DNA from: Thermoleophilaceae bacterium
GTDB taxonomy: Bacteria > Actinomycetota > Thermoleophilia > Solirubrobacterales > Thermoleophilaceae
Assembly: GCA_013696905.1 (NCBI GenBank)
Contig: JACCXP010000037.1
Coordinates: forward strand, 1 to 14,699
DNA length: 14,699 nt
Direction: 5' to 3'
The notes beneath the pieces were generated by a model. The model worked only from the letters and a program-made list of their open reading frames with translations. It made no database searches and was not told the DNA's origin. A program made the translations under genes and the position numbers. Positions 1-6,260 of the stretch are shown here, in pieces (the first letter of the stretch is position 1; every line of letters starts with the position of its first letter).

Positions 1-212
1 CCCACGAGGCCGTCGCCGCCGACCGCGACCACGGTCTCGCTGCGGCCGACCGCCGCGGCGGCCTCGGCGCGGGCGTGCGGCAGCCCGAGGGCACGGACCA
101 CACGATGCTCGACCCCCAGGGAGCGCAGCTCCGCGAGGGCGGGGGGAAGCGCGTCGAGCGCCCGTCCCCTCGCCGCGGCGGGGTTGACGATCAGCGCGAA
201 GCGCCGGCTCAA
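1..212 (-). CDS. Diacylglycerol kinase-like lipid kinase, N-terminal part (runs off the window)
   Basis: The minus strand reads an N-terminal beta strand ending in ALIVNPAAARGRA, followed about 45 residues later by TVVAVGGDGLVG. An NP-(S/A)-G-like turn followed by a GGDG nucleotide-binding loop is the hallmark of the DAGK catalytic domain (lipid kinases such as DgkB, or the YegS/sphingosine-kinase group). These enzymes phosphorylate diacylglycerol or related lipids at the inner membrane face. About 70 residues are visible and the C-terminal two thirds lie outside the window. No ATG or GTG fits this frame; the TTG at 210-212, just before SRRFALIVNP, is the best start. It lies about 35 bases downstream of the glutamine amidotransferase stop on the same strand, so the two may be cotranscribed. 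An NAD kinase is a less likely alternative because that family has a different spacing around GGDG. Confidence 0.6.
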   Translation of the reverse strand, partial: MSRRFALIVNPAAARGRALDALPPALAELRSLGVEHRVVRALGLPHARAEAAAAVGRSETVVAVGGDGLV

Positions 213-246
213 GCGATGACGCAGAGCCGGGCGCGGGTTCTGCCTG

Positions 247-1065
247 TCACTGCTGCGCTGGGGCGGCGAGGCGGGCAGCTCGCTCGGCTGCAAAGGCGCC
301 GCGAGCGGCGCCGCTGAGTCCTGTGCCCTCCTCGAACTTCACGATGTCGGCGCTCGCCACCGCCGCGTCGCCGACCAGGCGCTCGGCGTGGGGCTCCTCC
401 GGATCCTCCGGGTCGAGCGTCAGCAGCACGTCCTGCTTGACCGTGTGCCAGGGTCCGTCCGACAGCTTCTCCGAGGCGACCAGCAGCCGCCCGGGCCGAG
501 CGGCCCAGTGGAGCTCGAAGATCCCGAGGCGGTAGGCGTACAGGCGCTCGCCGTCCGAGAACAGGAAGTTGACGCCTGAGAAGCGCGAGCGCTCGATCAC
601 CGCGAGCACCGCCCGGCGCAGCGATGCCGCGACCGCACCGGGGTCGAAGTCGCGCATCAGGAAGTTGAACAGGTGCTCGGAGTCGGTCTGGCCCCGGGCG
701 TCGGCGACGCCCGGCTCGGCCAGCCGCGCGTAGTGGAGGACCGTGCCGTTGTGACCGAAGGAGTAGTTCCCGAGGCAGAACGGATGCGTGTTCTCGAGCG
801 TCAGCCCGCCCATCGTCGCGCGCCGCACATGGGCGTTGAAGATGCGCCCGCGCTGCTCGGTCGCGCGCGTGAAGTCGGGATCCTCGTAAGCGGCGCGGGC
901 GAAGCGCATGCAGCTCGGGCGGTCACCGTCGGGGCGCTCGTAAACGGCCATGCCCCAGCCCGAGTCGTGCTGCTCGGACTGGCGGATGAACGGGTTCTCC
1001 GACTCGAGCAGCTCGTGCCGGATCGAGACCGGCTCGCGCGCTACGCAGCCGAGTATCCGGCACAT
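247..1065 (-). CDS. Class II glutamine amidotransferase (YafJ/EgtC-like)
   Basis: The 272-residue protein begins MCRILGC, so removal of Met exposes the catalytic N-terminal Cys2 of the Ntn-hydrolase class II amidotransferases. Other family motifs are HDSGWG (33-38), HVRRAT (79-84), NTHPF (92-96) and GHNG (104-107), which hold the glutamine-binding Arg and the oxyanion Asn/Gly. Length and motif order match the stand-alone YafJ/EgtC group (about 250-280 aa), which hydrolyse a gamma-glutamyl amide. EgtC acts in ergothioneine synthesis, but no egtA, egtB or egtD neighbour is visible, so that role is not supported. The ATG at 1063-1065 is fixed by the need for Cys at position 2. A TAGAAT -10-like box inside a palindrome lies about 30 bases upstream. 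The downstream neighbour is a lipid-kinase-like gene. Confidence 0.9.
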   Translation of the reverse strand: MCRILGCVAREPVSIRHELLESENPFIRQSEQHDSGWGMAVYERPDGDRPSCMRFARAAYEDPDFTRATEQRGRIFNAHVRRATMGGLTLENTHPFCLGNYSFGHNGTVLHYARLAEPGVADARGQTDSEHLFNFLMRDFDPGAVAASLRRAVLAVIERSRFSGVNFLFSDGERLYAYRLGIFELHWAARPGRLLVASEKLSDGPWHTVKQDVLLTLDPEDPEEPHAERLVGDAAVASADIVKFEEGTGLSGAARGAFAAERAARLAAPAQQ

Positions 1066-1087
1066 GAGTGCGAGGCTCGGTCGGTCA

Positions 1088-1110
1088 CGCCGCCCATTCT
1101 ATGGGCGGCG
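1088..1110 (-). promoter_or_regulatory. 10-bp perfect inverted repeat with a -10-like box at its centre
   Basis: CGCCGCCCAT (1088-1097) and ATGGGCGGCG (1101-1110) are perfect reverse complements around the 3-base loop TCT. On the minus strand the centre reads TAGAAT (1101-1096), a TAnnnT -10 match 30 bases before the amidotransferase ATG. It could be an operator covering that promoter. Alternatively it is a terminator hairpin for the broken membrane gene that ends at 1186; no T-run follows on the minus strand, which favours the operator reading. Confidence 0.45.
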
Positions 1111-1185
1111 CACGCGCAACGGACGTGCGCCCGCGATCGCCTCAAGTCCCCGGCTGGACCACCATCAGGTCGAGGAAGATCACGA

Positions 1186-1671
1186 TCAGGACCTGCTGGG
1201 ACCACTCGGGCGGCCCCTTAAATCATCCTGGGGCGTCGGACGGCCGCTCCGTCCGCCCCGACCGAGCAGCGCGCAGAGCTCGATGCGGACCGTGATCAAC
1301 CAGAGTGGCTGGATGCTCCACACGGTGCCAAAGAGGACGACCGTTACGTTGCTGAGACCGAAGTACAGCTGGTAGAGGCCGATGCCGATCGCGGCCACGC
1401 CCGTCACCGTGGCGATCGAGGCCGGCCAGCGCCGCACTTGCCCGGATTGTGCGGCGGCGACCCGAAAGCTCGTGGCGCGCTCTGCCCCCGGCTACTGCAG
1501 CCACCCCTCGGCGATCCGCTGGAGAGCGAAGCCGTCGAGCGCGATCAGCACCAGGCCGACGGCCACCGCCACCGTGGCCCACCTCACCGCGAGTCCCGAG
1601 AGCGAGCGGCCAGGTCCGTTCGCAAGCAGGGCGTCGAGACCGCAAGAGGCGAACAGGCTGGCCACGATCAT
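1186..1671 (-). pseudogene. Small three-segment membrane protein interrupted by an in-frame TAG
   Basis: One reading frame runs from ATG at 1671 to TGA at 1186-1188, broken only by a TAG at 1492-1494. The first part (59 aa) holds a hydrophobic segment VAVAVGLVLIALDGFAL and ends AEGWLQ. The second part continues in the same frame with PGAERATSFRVAAA, then two more hydrophobic segments (ATVTGVAAIGIGLYQLYFGL and a TVVLFGTVW...LWLITV stretch). The LDG..L....W..[P]..E+A pattern across the stop resembles a small uncharacterised actinobacterial membrane family, which suggests one gene of about 160 codons with a nonsense change. I recognise no function. Codon usage is normal for the window on both sides of the stop. 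Two separate small membrane proteins are possible: the second part has a GTG at 1437. The ATG at 1669-1671 overlaps the putative MarR ATG on the other strand, so one of the two starts is probably wrong. Confidence 0.5.
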
Positions 1672-2120
1672 GCCTTTTTGCTCTCGCAGCTCGGCGTCCA
1701 CGAGGTCGAGCGCCTGACCGAGCGGCTGCGCCCCCTCGGCCTGCATCCGCGGCACTTCGGCCTACTCACGCACATTGCGACCGCCGCCGGCCAGTCTCAG
1801 CAGGCGCTCAGCGGCGCGCTCGGGGTGCATCGCACCGCGATGGTCGCGCTGGTCGACGACCTCGAGGCGCGCGGGCTGGTCGAGCGGCGCCGCGACCCTC
1901 GGGACCGGCGCGCGTACGCGCTCCACCTGACGTGCGCCGCGGCGGAGCTGCTCGCGGACGCGGAGCGGGCGGTCGATGCGCACGAGGCAGAGCTGCTCGC
2001 GTCGCTCGACGAGCCGGAGCGCGATCAGCTCGTCGGCCTGCTCCAGCGCATAGCCGCGGCCGAGGGGCTCCCGGCGGCGTGCATCCGGGTCTCAGGCGAC
2101 CCGCGCGGCCGAGTGGCTGA
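1670..2120 (+). pseudogene. MarR-family regulator with two apparent frame changes
   Basis: The core (1678-2073) reads FLLSQLGVHEVERLTERL, then LRPLGLHPRHFGLLTHI, a winged helix (SQQALSGALGVHRTAMVALVD, DLEARGLVERRRD) and the wing motif DPRDRRAYAL. This is a typical MarR dimer that binds a palindromic operator and responds to small ligands. The frame has no plausible start near the domain. An ATG at 1670 would lie in frame if the five-T run at 1675-1679 had six. At the 3' end this frame has no stop until 2637 and would overlap the whole DGPF gene. Moving to the next frame near 2074 gives LP-x-GVHPGL... and a TGA at 2118-2120, and a GVHPGL-like tail is what I remember for actinobacterial members. 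Reconstructed length is about 150 aa, normal for the family. It lies head to head with the membrane gene and may regulate it. The domain call is strong; the lesions could be decay or sequencing error. Confidence 0.7.
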
Positions 2121-2124
2121 AGCC

Positions 2125-2151
2125 TGTCGATTTCGCGGCGCCCCGTTCGAC
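2125..2151 (+). promoter_or_regulatory. Candidate ECF42-type promoter: TGTCGA-N17-CGAC
   Basis: TGTCGA at 2125-2130 is followed by exactly 17 bases and then CGAC at 2148-2151, 40 bases before the DGPF start. From memory, the promoter recognised by ECF42 sigma factors has a TGTCGA -35 element and a CGA(T)C-type -10 element at this spacing. The downstream operon encodes just such a sigma factor, so autoregulation is likely. The consensus is recalled, not looked up. Confidence 0.55.
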
Positions 2152-2177
2152 GTGTTAGTAGAGGCGATGTCAACAAC

Positions 2178-2184
2178 AAGGAGG
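2178..2184 (+). promoter_or_regulatory. Strong Shine-Dalgarno for the DGPF gene
   Basis: AAGGAGG lies 7 bases before the ATG at 2192. It is the strongest ribosome-binding site seen in the window and fixes the start. It contrasts with the many leaderless-looking starts nearby. Confidence 0.75.
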
Positions 2185-2191
2185 CACGACG

Positions 2192-2617
2192 ATGCGAGTC
2201 ATGATCCTGCTCAAGGCGAACGAGGACACGGAGGCGGGCGTCATGCCCGGCGAGCAACTGCTGACCGAGATGGGCGCCTACAACGAGGAGCTCGTCAAGG
2301 CCGGCGTGATGCTGGCGGGCGAGGGGCTTCACCCGAGCTCGAAGGGCGCCCGCGTCAGGTTCTCGGGGAGCGAGCGCAGCGTGACCGACGGGCCCTTCAC
2401 CGAGGCGAAGGAGCTGATCGCGGGCTTCTGGCTGTGGCAGGTGAAGTCGATGGACGAGGCGATCGAGTGGGTCAAGCGCTGCCCGAGCCCGCACGAGGGG
2501 GATGCCGAGATCGAGATCCGCAGGGTGTTCGAGGCCGAGGACTTCGGCGACGCGCTCACCCCCGAGCTGCGGGAGCAGGAGGAGCGGCTGCGCGCGCAGT
2601 CCGCCGCGCAGCAGTAG
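2192..2617 (+). CDS. DGPF-domain (YciI-related) protein, ECF42 partner
   Basis: This 141-residue protein begins MRVMILLKANEDTEAG, a beta strand typical of the dimeric alpha+beta YciI fold. It carries the signature DGPF at 66-69 within SVTDGPFTEAKE, then a beta strand GFWLWQVKS and helix DEAIEWVKRCP. The family is small, cytoplasmic and without a proven enzymatic activity; it is best known as the conserved neighbour of ECF42 sigma factors. The C-terminal 20 residues are charged and Gln-rich. The start is set by a near-perfect Shine-Dalgarno. The sigma gene starts 16 bases after the TAG at 2615-2617, so the two are surely one operon, and the TGTCGA-N17-CGAC motif upstream suggests the sigma factor drives it. 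The MarR frame runs open across this gene in another register; that overlap is treated as an artefact of the broken MarR gene. Confidence 0.92.
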   Translation: MRVMILLKANEDTEAGVMPGEQLLTEMGAYNEELVKAGVMLAGEGLHPSSKGARVRFSGSERSVTDGPFTEAKELIAGFWLWQVKSMDEAIEWVKRCPSPHEGDAEIEIRRVFEAEDFGDALTPELREQEERLRAQSAAQQ

Positions 2618-2633
2618 CGCAGAGCTGCTCGCG

Positions 2634-3893
2634 ATGAGCGCCTTCGATGCCCATCGCGCGATCGACGCTGTCTGGAGGATCGAGTCGGCGGGGGTGATCG
2701 CCGGCCTCGTGCGGATCGTGCGCAACGTCGGTCTCGCCGAGGAGCTCGCTCAGGACGCGCTCGTGGCCGCGCTCGAGCAATGGCCGCAGTCAGGTGTACC
2801 GGACAACCCCGGCGCCTGGCTGATGGCCACGGCCAGGCACCGGGCGATCGACCGCGTGCGGCGCGACGCGCGCCTCGCGCGCAAGCAGGAGCAGCTCGGT
2901 CGCGAGATCGAGGTCGAGCGGCAGCTGGCCGAGCCCGATCTCGACGCCGCGCTCGACGACGACATCGGCGACGACCTGCTGCGGCTCGTTTTCATGAGCT
3001 GCCATCCGGTGCTCTCGCCCGAGGGGCGTGTCGCGCTCACTCTGCGCCTGCTTGGAGGGCTGACGACGAGCGAGATCGCGCGCGCGTTCCTCGTCTCCGA
3101 GTCGACGGTCGCTCAGCGGATCGTGCGCGCGAAGCGGACGCTCGCCGAGGCGCGCGTGCCGTTCGAGGTGCCGAGTGGTGCCGAGCGAGAGACGCGCCTC
3201 GCGTCGGTGCTCGAGGTCATCCACCTCGTCTTCAACGAGGGCTACTCGGCGACCGCCGGTGAGGACTGGTTGCGACCCGCGCTCTGTGAGGATGCGCTGC
3301 GGCTCGGGCGCATCGTGGCCGAGCTCGTCCCGCAGGAGCCGGAGGTCCACGGCCTCGTGGCGCTACTGGAGATCCAGGCGTCGCGTTCGAGGGCGCGGGT
3401 CGGCCCGTCGGGAGAGCCGATTCGGCTGCTCGATCAGGACCGTGGGCGCTGGGACCATGTCCTCGTGCGTCGTGGCCTCGCGGCGCTCGAGCGCGCCGAG
3501 AGGCTCGGCGGCGCGCTCGGTCCGTACGCGCTCCAGGCCGCGATCGCGGCCTGCCACGCGCGAGCGCGCACCCCGGCGGAGACGGCTTGGTCGCGCATCG
3601 CGGCGCTCTACGACGCGCTCGCCGAGCTCGCGCCATCGCCGGTGGTCGAGCTGAACCGCGCCGTCGCGGTCGCGATGGCGTTCGGCCCCGCGGCGGGCCT
3701 CGAGCTCGCCGATCAGTTGGTCTCGGAGCCGGCGCTCCGCGGCTACCACCTCTTGCCGACCGTGCGCGGCGATCTGCTCGAGAAGCTCGGCCGCGTCGAC
3801 GAGGCGCGCGTGGAGTTCGAGCGCGCCGCCTCGATGACGCGAAACGCTCGTGAGCGCGCGCTGCTGCTCGCGCGGGCCCACGCCTCCCGCTAG
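2634..3893 (+). CDS. ECF42-type RNA polymerase sigma factor with long C-terminal extension
   Basis: The 419-residue protein has sigma region 2 at about 10-80 (LAEELAQDALVAALEQW, then DNPGAWLMATARHRAIDRVRR) and region 4 at about 115-170, with the HTH TTSEIARAFLVSESTVAQRIV. After this, where ordinary ECF sigmas stop, come about 250 more residues with VFNEGYSA and SPVVELNRAVAVAMA and helical-repeat (TPR/SnoaL-unlike) character. That combination, and the DGPF gene directly upstream, define the ECF42 group, in which the extension takes the place of a classical anti-sigma factor. I chose ATG 2634 because the frame upstream is the out-of-register shadow of the DGPF gene. No clear Shine-Dalgarno is present; translation is likely coupled across the 16-base gap. 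Its stop overlaps that of the convergent VOC gene in the shared bases CTAG. No anti-sigma gene lies nearby. Confidence 0.93.
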   Translation: MSAFDAHRAIDAVWRIESAGVIAGLVRIVRNVGLAEELAQDALVAALEQWPQSGVPDNPGAWLMATARHRAIDRVRRDARLARKQEQLGREIEVERQLAEPDLDAALDDDIGDDLLRLVFMSCHPVLSPEGRVALTLRLLGGLTTSEIARAFLVSESTVAQRIVRAKRTLAEARVPFEVPSGAERETRLASVLEVIHLVFNEGYSATAGEDWLRPALCEDALRLGRIVAELVPQEPEVHGLVALLEIQASRSRARVGPSGEPIRLLDQDRGRWDHVLVRRGLAALERAERLGGALGPYALQAAIAACHARARTPAETAWSRIAALYDALAELAPSPVVELNRAVAVAMAFGPAAGLELADQLVSEPALRGYHLLPTVRGDLLEKLGRVDEARVEFERAASMTRNARERALLLARAHASR

Positions 3894-4272
3894 CTGCCGC
3901 GTGCGGAGTCGCAGGGCTCCTGGTAGAGCCCGATCACGTTGCCCTCGGGATCGCGGAACCATGCGGTGATCTCCGGTGCCTGGGCCCCGATCGCCCGCAC
4001 GATCTCGCCCCCGTGTGCGATGACGAGGTCGACGGTCGCGGCGACGCTGTCGACCATGACGTGGACCAGCAGGCCGGGCTCAGGCGACGGCGGCCGACCA
4101 ACGACCCACGTGCCGCTCACCTCGCCCGTCGTATCGTCGAACGCGGTGTCACCGTCGCCGCGCCGCCTGATGCTCCAGCCGAATACCGCGTCGTAGAAGG
4201 CGGCCGAGCGATCGACGTCGGTTGTCGGGATTCGACGTAGCAGATCTTCCCGTTGGCAAGCGTCGGAGGCAC
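3890..4272 (-). pseudogene. VOC (glyoxalase/bleomycin-resistance-like) protein with a 1-base frameshift
   Basis: Joining two frames gives a typical VOC protein of about 127 residues. The first, from GTG at 4272, reads MPPTLANGKICYVE. The second, after about 4231, reads IPTTDVDRSAAFYDAVFGW, SGTWVVGRPP, LLVHVMVDSVAATVD and ITAWFRDPEGNVIGLYQEP. These are the two beta-alpha-beta-beta-beta modules of the fold, the last with the usual D-P-(E/D)-G-N motif. At the junction the sequence runs GTCGA then ATCCCG, where GTC GAG ATC CCG would be in frame, so one base appears to be missing. If the lesion is real, only an N-terminally truncated 76-residue ORF from 4120 remains. An A/T-rich -10-like TATATAC lies just upstream. 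The gene is convergent with the sigma gene, sharing CTAG at the stops. The metal ligands and substrate cannot be assigned. Confidence 0.75.
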
Positions 4273-4275
4273 GAG

Positions 4276-4290
4276 ACGATGTATATATAC
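4276..4290 (-). promoter_or_regulatory. A/T-rich -10-like element before the VOC gene
   Basis: The minus strand reads GTATATATACATCGT (4290-4276), with the GTG start at 4272. This is one of the few A/T-rich spots in the window. A TATACA hexamer ends 7 bases before the GTG, which suits a leaderless or very short 5' UTR transcript. No convincing -35 box is visible. Confidence 0.4.
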
Positions 4291-4327
4291 GGCAGAGGAG
4301 GCAGACTCCGTCGCACCAGACGGTCGC

Positions 4328-4651
4328 CTAGTCGGAGGCGCTCCAACCGCGCTCGTCGATCGCCGCAGCGACCGCCTCGGGACGATCGGTGATCACGTAC
4401 GCGTCGACGATCGCGCCCTCCGTGTTGATCGTGATCGAGAGCCCGGAGGGCACGCGCCTCACCTTCGAGATCGCGGCGACCGGGCGCCCGCTGCCCATGC
4501 GCGGCTTGACCTTGCCGGTCGCCACGCGGTGGACGCCCTCGATCTCGGCCAGCCCGTCCAGCAGTCGGCGGTAGCCCTTCGACGACGAGTGCTTGTGGTG
4601 GGTCTTGCGGGTCACTGCCTGACTATGTTCGCCGACGCCCGCGCCGGACAT
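4328..4651 (-). CDS. DUF2103 family protein (predicted metal-binding)
   Basis: The core KTHHKHSSSKGYRRLLDGLA followed by GVHRVATGKVKPR, then KVRRVPSGLSITINTEGAIV and a DAYVITDRPEAV tail, matches my memory of the short DUF2103 proteins, annotated as predicted metal-binding because of the N-terminal His cluster (HHKH). No enzymatic role is known. The start is uncertain: ATG 4651 gives 107 residues, while GTG 4615 would begin directly at VTRKTHHKH, which looks more like the conserved start. No Shine-Dalgarno is visible for either. With ATG 4651 the gap to the upstream HAD gene stop is 15 bases, so the two are probably cotranscribed. The DUF2103 fold call is moderately secure; the function is open. 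Confidence 0.7.
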   Translation of the reverse strand: MSGAGVGEHSQAVTRKTHHKHSSSKGYRRLLDGLAEIEGVHRVATGKVKPRMGSGRPVAAISKVRRVPSGLSITINTEGAIVDAYVITDRPEAVAAAIDERGWSASD

Positions 4652-4666
4652 TCCGATTCGGGGCCT

Positions 4667-5488
4667 TCAGCCGCTCGCAAGCGCGGCGTGGCGCCCGAGC
4701 ACCAACTCGGCGAGTGTCTCTGTCACGACCAGCGGTCGCGGCGCGGGTGCGACCGCCGCCTGCTGGCGCGTCGCGCCCCCGCTTAGCACGAGCGCTGCGT
4801 CGATGCCGGCGCTCGCGGCTGCGCCGATGTCGGCATCGAGGCGATCGCCGACGGCGAGCGTGCGTCCCGGGCCGAGCCGGTCGAGCGCGGTGCGAAAGAG
4901 CTGCGGCTCCGGCTTGCCGACGATCTGGGCTGTCCGCTCGCTCGCGTACTCGACGGCCGCGACGAGGGCGCCGGTGGCGGGCCACGGACCGTCCGGCATC
5001 GGGTATGTGCGGTCTCGGCCGGTGGCGAGGAAGTCGGCCCCGCGGCTCAGCGCGAGCACCGCGTCGCGCAGGTCCTCGTAGGTGAGCTCGCGCGTGCCCG
5101 CGACGAGCACCAGGTCGGCCTGCGGGGCGAGACCGGTCCCGTTCAGGACGCTCAGCCCGGCGTGGCTGACGTGGTCGCGCATCGCCTGGGTGCCGATCAC
5201 GAACGCCCCGCGGCCGGGGCGTGTCTCTGCGAGCAGATGCTGCACGGCCCCGCCGACGGTTACGACGTCGTCAAGCGACGCGCGCACGCCGAGGCCCCAC
5301 AGCTTGCGCACGAAGTCCTCGCCGGCGTCGTAGGGGTTGTTGGTCACGAACGCCACCCGCTTGCTCGCCTCGCGCAGTGCGGCGATCGCCTCCGCGGCGC
5401 CGGCGCTCGCCTCCTCGCCGACCCAGACGCAGCCGTCGAGGTCGAGGATGACCTGGTCGTAGGAGTCGACGAAGGCGGACAGGCGCAA
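4667..5488 (-). CDS. HAD-superfamily class IIA phosphatase (NagD-like)
   Basis: The sequence shows the HAD motifs in order: motif I VILDLDGCVWVG (nucleophile Asp16 and acid Asp18, followed by the class IIA pattern DGxxxxG), motif II FVTNN (Thr49), motif III VGKPEP (Lys192) and motif IV AVGDRLDADIGAA. The C2A cap inserted between motifs II and III places it with NagD/PGP/phosphoglycolate-type sugar or nucleotide phosphatases; the exact substrate cannot be told. The length of 273 aa is normal. The open frame continues upstream to 5647, but that part is antisense to the cyclophilin gene; the TTG at 5486-5488 (MRLSAFVDSYDQVILDLDG) is the best start. A TACGAT box ends 9 bases before it. It is divergent from the cyclophilin gene and upstream of the DUF2103 gene. 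Confidence 0.88.
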   Translation of the reverse strand: MRLSAFVDSYDQVILDLDGCVWVGEEASAGAAEAIAALREASKRVAFVTNNPYDAGEDFVRKLWGLGVRASLDDVVTVGGAVQHLLAETRPGRGAFVIGTQAMRDHVSHAGLSVLNGTGLAPQADLVLVAGTRELTYEDLRDAVLALSRGADFLATGRDRTYPMPDGPWPATGALVAAVEYASERTAQIVGKPEPQLFRTALDRLGPGRTLAVGDRLDADIGAAASAGIDAALVLSGGATRQQAAVAPAPRPLVVTETLAELVLGRHAALASG

Positions 5489-5497
5489 GGCGCGGCA

Positions 5498-5524
5498 ATC
5501 GTACGCCGCGACCCGGTCTAGCCT
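5498..5524. promoter_or_regulatory. Back-to-back TAnnnT boxes between HAD and cyclophilin genes
   Basis: On the minus strand TACGAT (5503-5498) ends 9 bases before the HAD TTG. On the plus strand TAGCCT (5519-5524) ends 7 bases before the cyclophilin GTG. Both match the -10 pattern of leaderless actinobacterial promoters. The boxes are only 15 bases apart, so the two polymerase footprints would overlap. No -35 consensus is visible for either. Confidence 0.45.
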
Positions 5525-5531
5525 TTCGCGC

Positions 5532-6230
5532 GTGTCGCGCTCCTGGTCTTGCTCGCTCGCGGCGCTCGCGCTGGCGCTCACAGGCGCTGCCTGCGGTGGT
5601 GAGGAGAAGCAGGATCCGGCGGCCGGCTCGGCGACCCAGTCGAGCACATCGGGGCCGTCGAGCGTCCCCGGCTGCGAGCCAGTGCAGGCCCCTGCTCCGA
5701 AGCCCGATGGCGAGCGGCAGCCGCCGCGCCGGCGCCTCGAGGCCGACGGGAGCTACCGCGCGACCGTTACCACCAACTGCGGTGACTTTGAGATCGAGGT
5801 CGACGTCAAGGCCGCTCCCCGCACCGCCGCTTCGTTCGTCGCGCTCGCCGGGGACGGCTTCTTCGAGCAGACGGTGTTCCATCGCATCGTGCCGGGGTTC
5901 GTCATCCAGGGAGGCGATCCGACCGGGACGGGCATGGGCGGTCCTGGCTACAAGACGGTCGACCGCCCGCCGCGCGGAGCCCAGTACACGAAGGGCGTCG
6001 TGGCGATGGCGAAGGCCGGCGACGAGCGGCCCGGCACCGCCGGGTCACAGTTCTTCGTCGTCACGGCCCCCGACGCCGGCCTGCCGCCGGACTACGCGCT
6101 GCTCGGCGAGGTGCGGGACGGGCTCGACGTCGTCGACCGGATCGCGCAGCTCGGCGACCCGGCAAGCGGCCAGGCGGGCACGCCGCTCGAGCCGGTCGTG
6201 GTCGAGAAGGTCGCCGTGTCGGGGCCCTGA
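5532..6230 (+). CDS. Secreted/lipoprotein cyclophilin-type peptidyl-prolyl isomerase
   Basis: The protein has 232 residues. Residues 1-21 form a signal peptide (MSRSWSC, hydrophobic LAALALALTGAAC) with a Cys at 21 in a non-canonical lipobox, followed by GGEEK, so it is probably exported and lipid-anchored. A Pro/Ser-rich linker runs to about 75. The cyclophilin domain follows, with active-site VFHRIVPGF (Phe116, His117, Arg118), QGGDP (126-130), AGSQFFVV (Ser172-Phe175) and LLGEV. All key residues for proline cis-trans isomerisation are present, so it should help fold exported proteins outside the membrane. The GTG start sits 7 bases after a TAGCCT box, suggesting a leaderless mRNA. The thioredoxin gene begins 30 bases after the stop. 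The lipoprotein assignment is less sure than the isomerase. Confidence 0.92.
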   Translation: MSRSWSCSLAALALALTGAACGGEEKQDPAAGSATQSSTSGPSSVPGCEPVQAPAPKPDGERQPPRRRLEADGSYRATVTTNCGDFEIEVDVKAAPRTAASFVALAGDGFFEQTVFHRIVPGFVIQGGDPTGTGMGGPGYKTVDRPPRGAQYTKGVVAMAKAGDERPGTAGSQFFVVTAPDAGLPPDYALLGEVRDGLDVVDRIAQLGDPASGQAGTPLEPVVVEKVAVSGP

Positions 6231-6244
6231 CCGGCGCCGGCGCC

Positions 6245-6250
6245 TATAGT
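6245..6250 (+). promoter_or_regulatory. TATAGT -10 box before the thioredoxin gene
   Basis: TATAGT ends 10 bases before ATG 6261, which would give a 5' UTR of only a few bases. It follows directly on a GGCGCCGGCGCC palindrome (about 6233-6244) in the 30-base gap after the cyclophilin stop. The thioredoxin gene could thus be expressed apart from its neighbour. It is the closest match to a textbook -10 in the window. Confidence 0.5.
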
Positions 6251-6260
6251 CGAGCCGGCG

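Noticed and set aside
247..1065. Assignment of the amidotransferase as EgtC of ergothioneine synthesis
   Set aside because: The motifs are shared by the whole YafJ/EgtC group and no other ergothioneine gene is in the window.
2121..2637. Open continuation of the MarR frame, making a 399-residue protein from a TTG at 1438
   Set aside because: It covers the whole DGPF gene in another register and loses MarR similarity near 2074; lack of stops is expected at this GC content.
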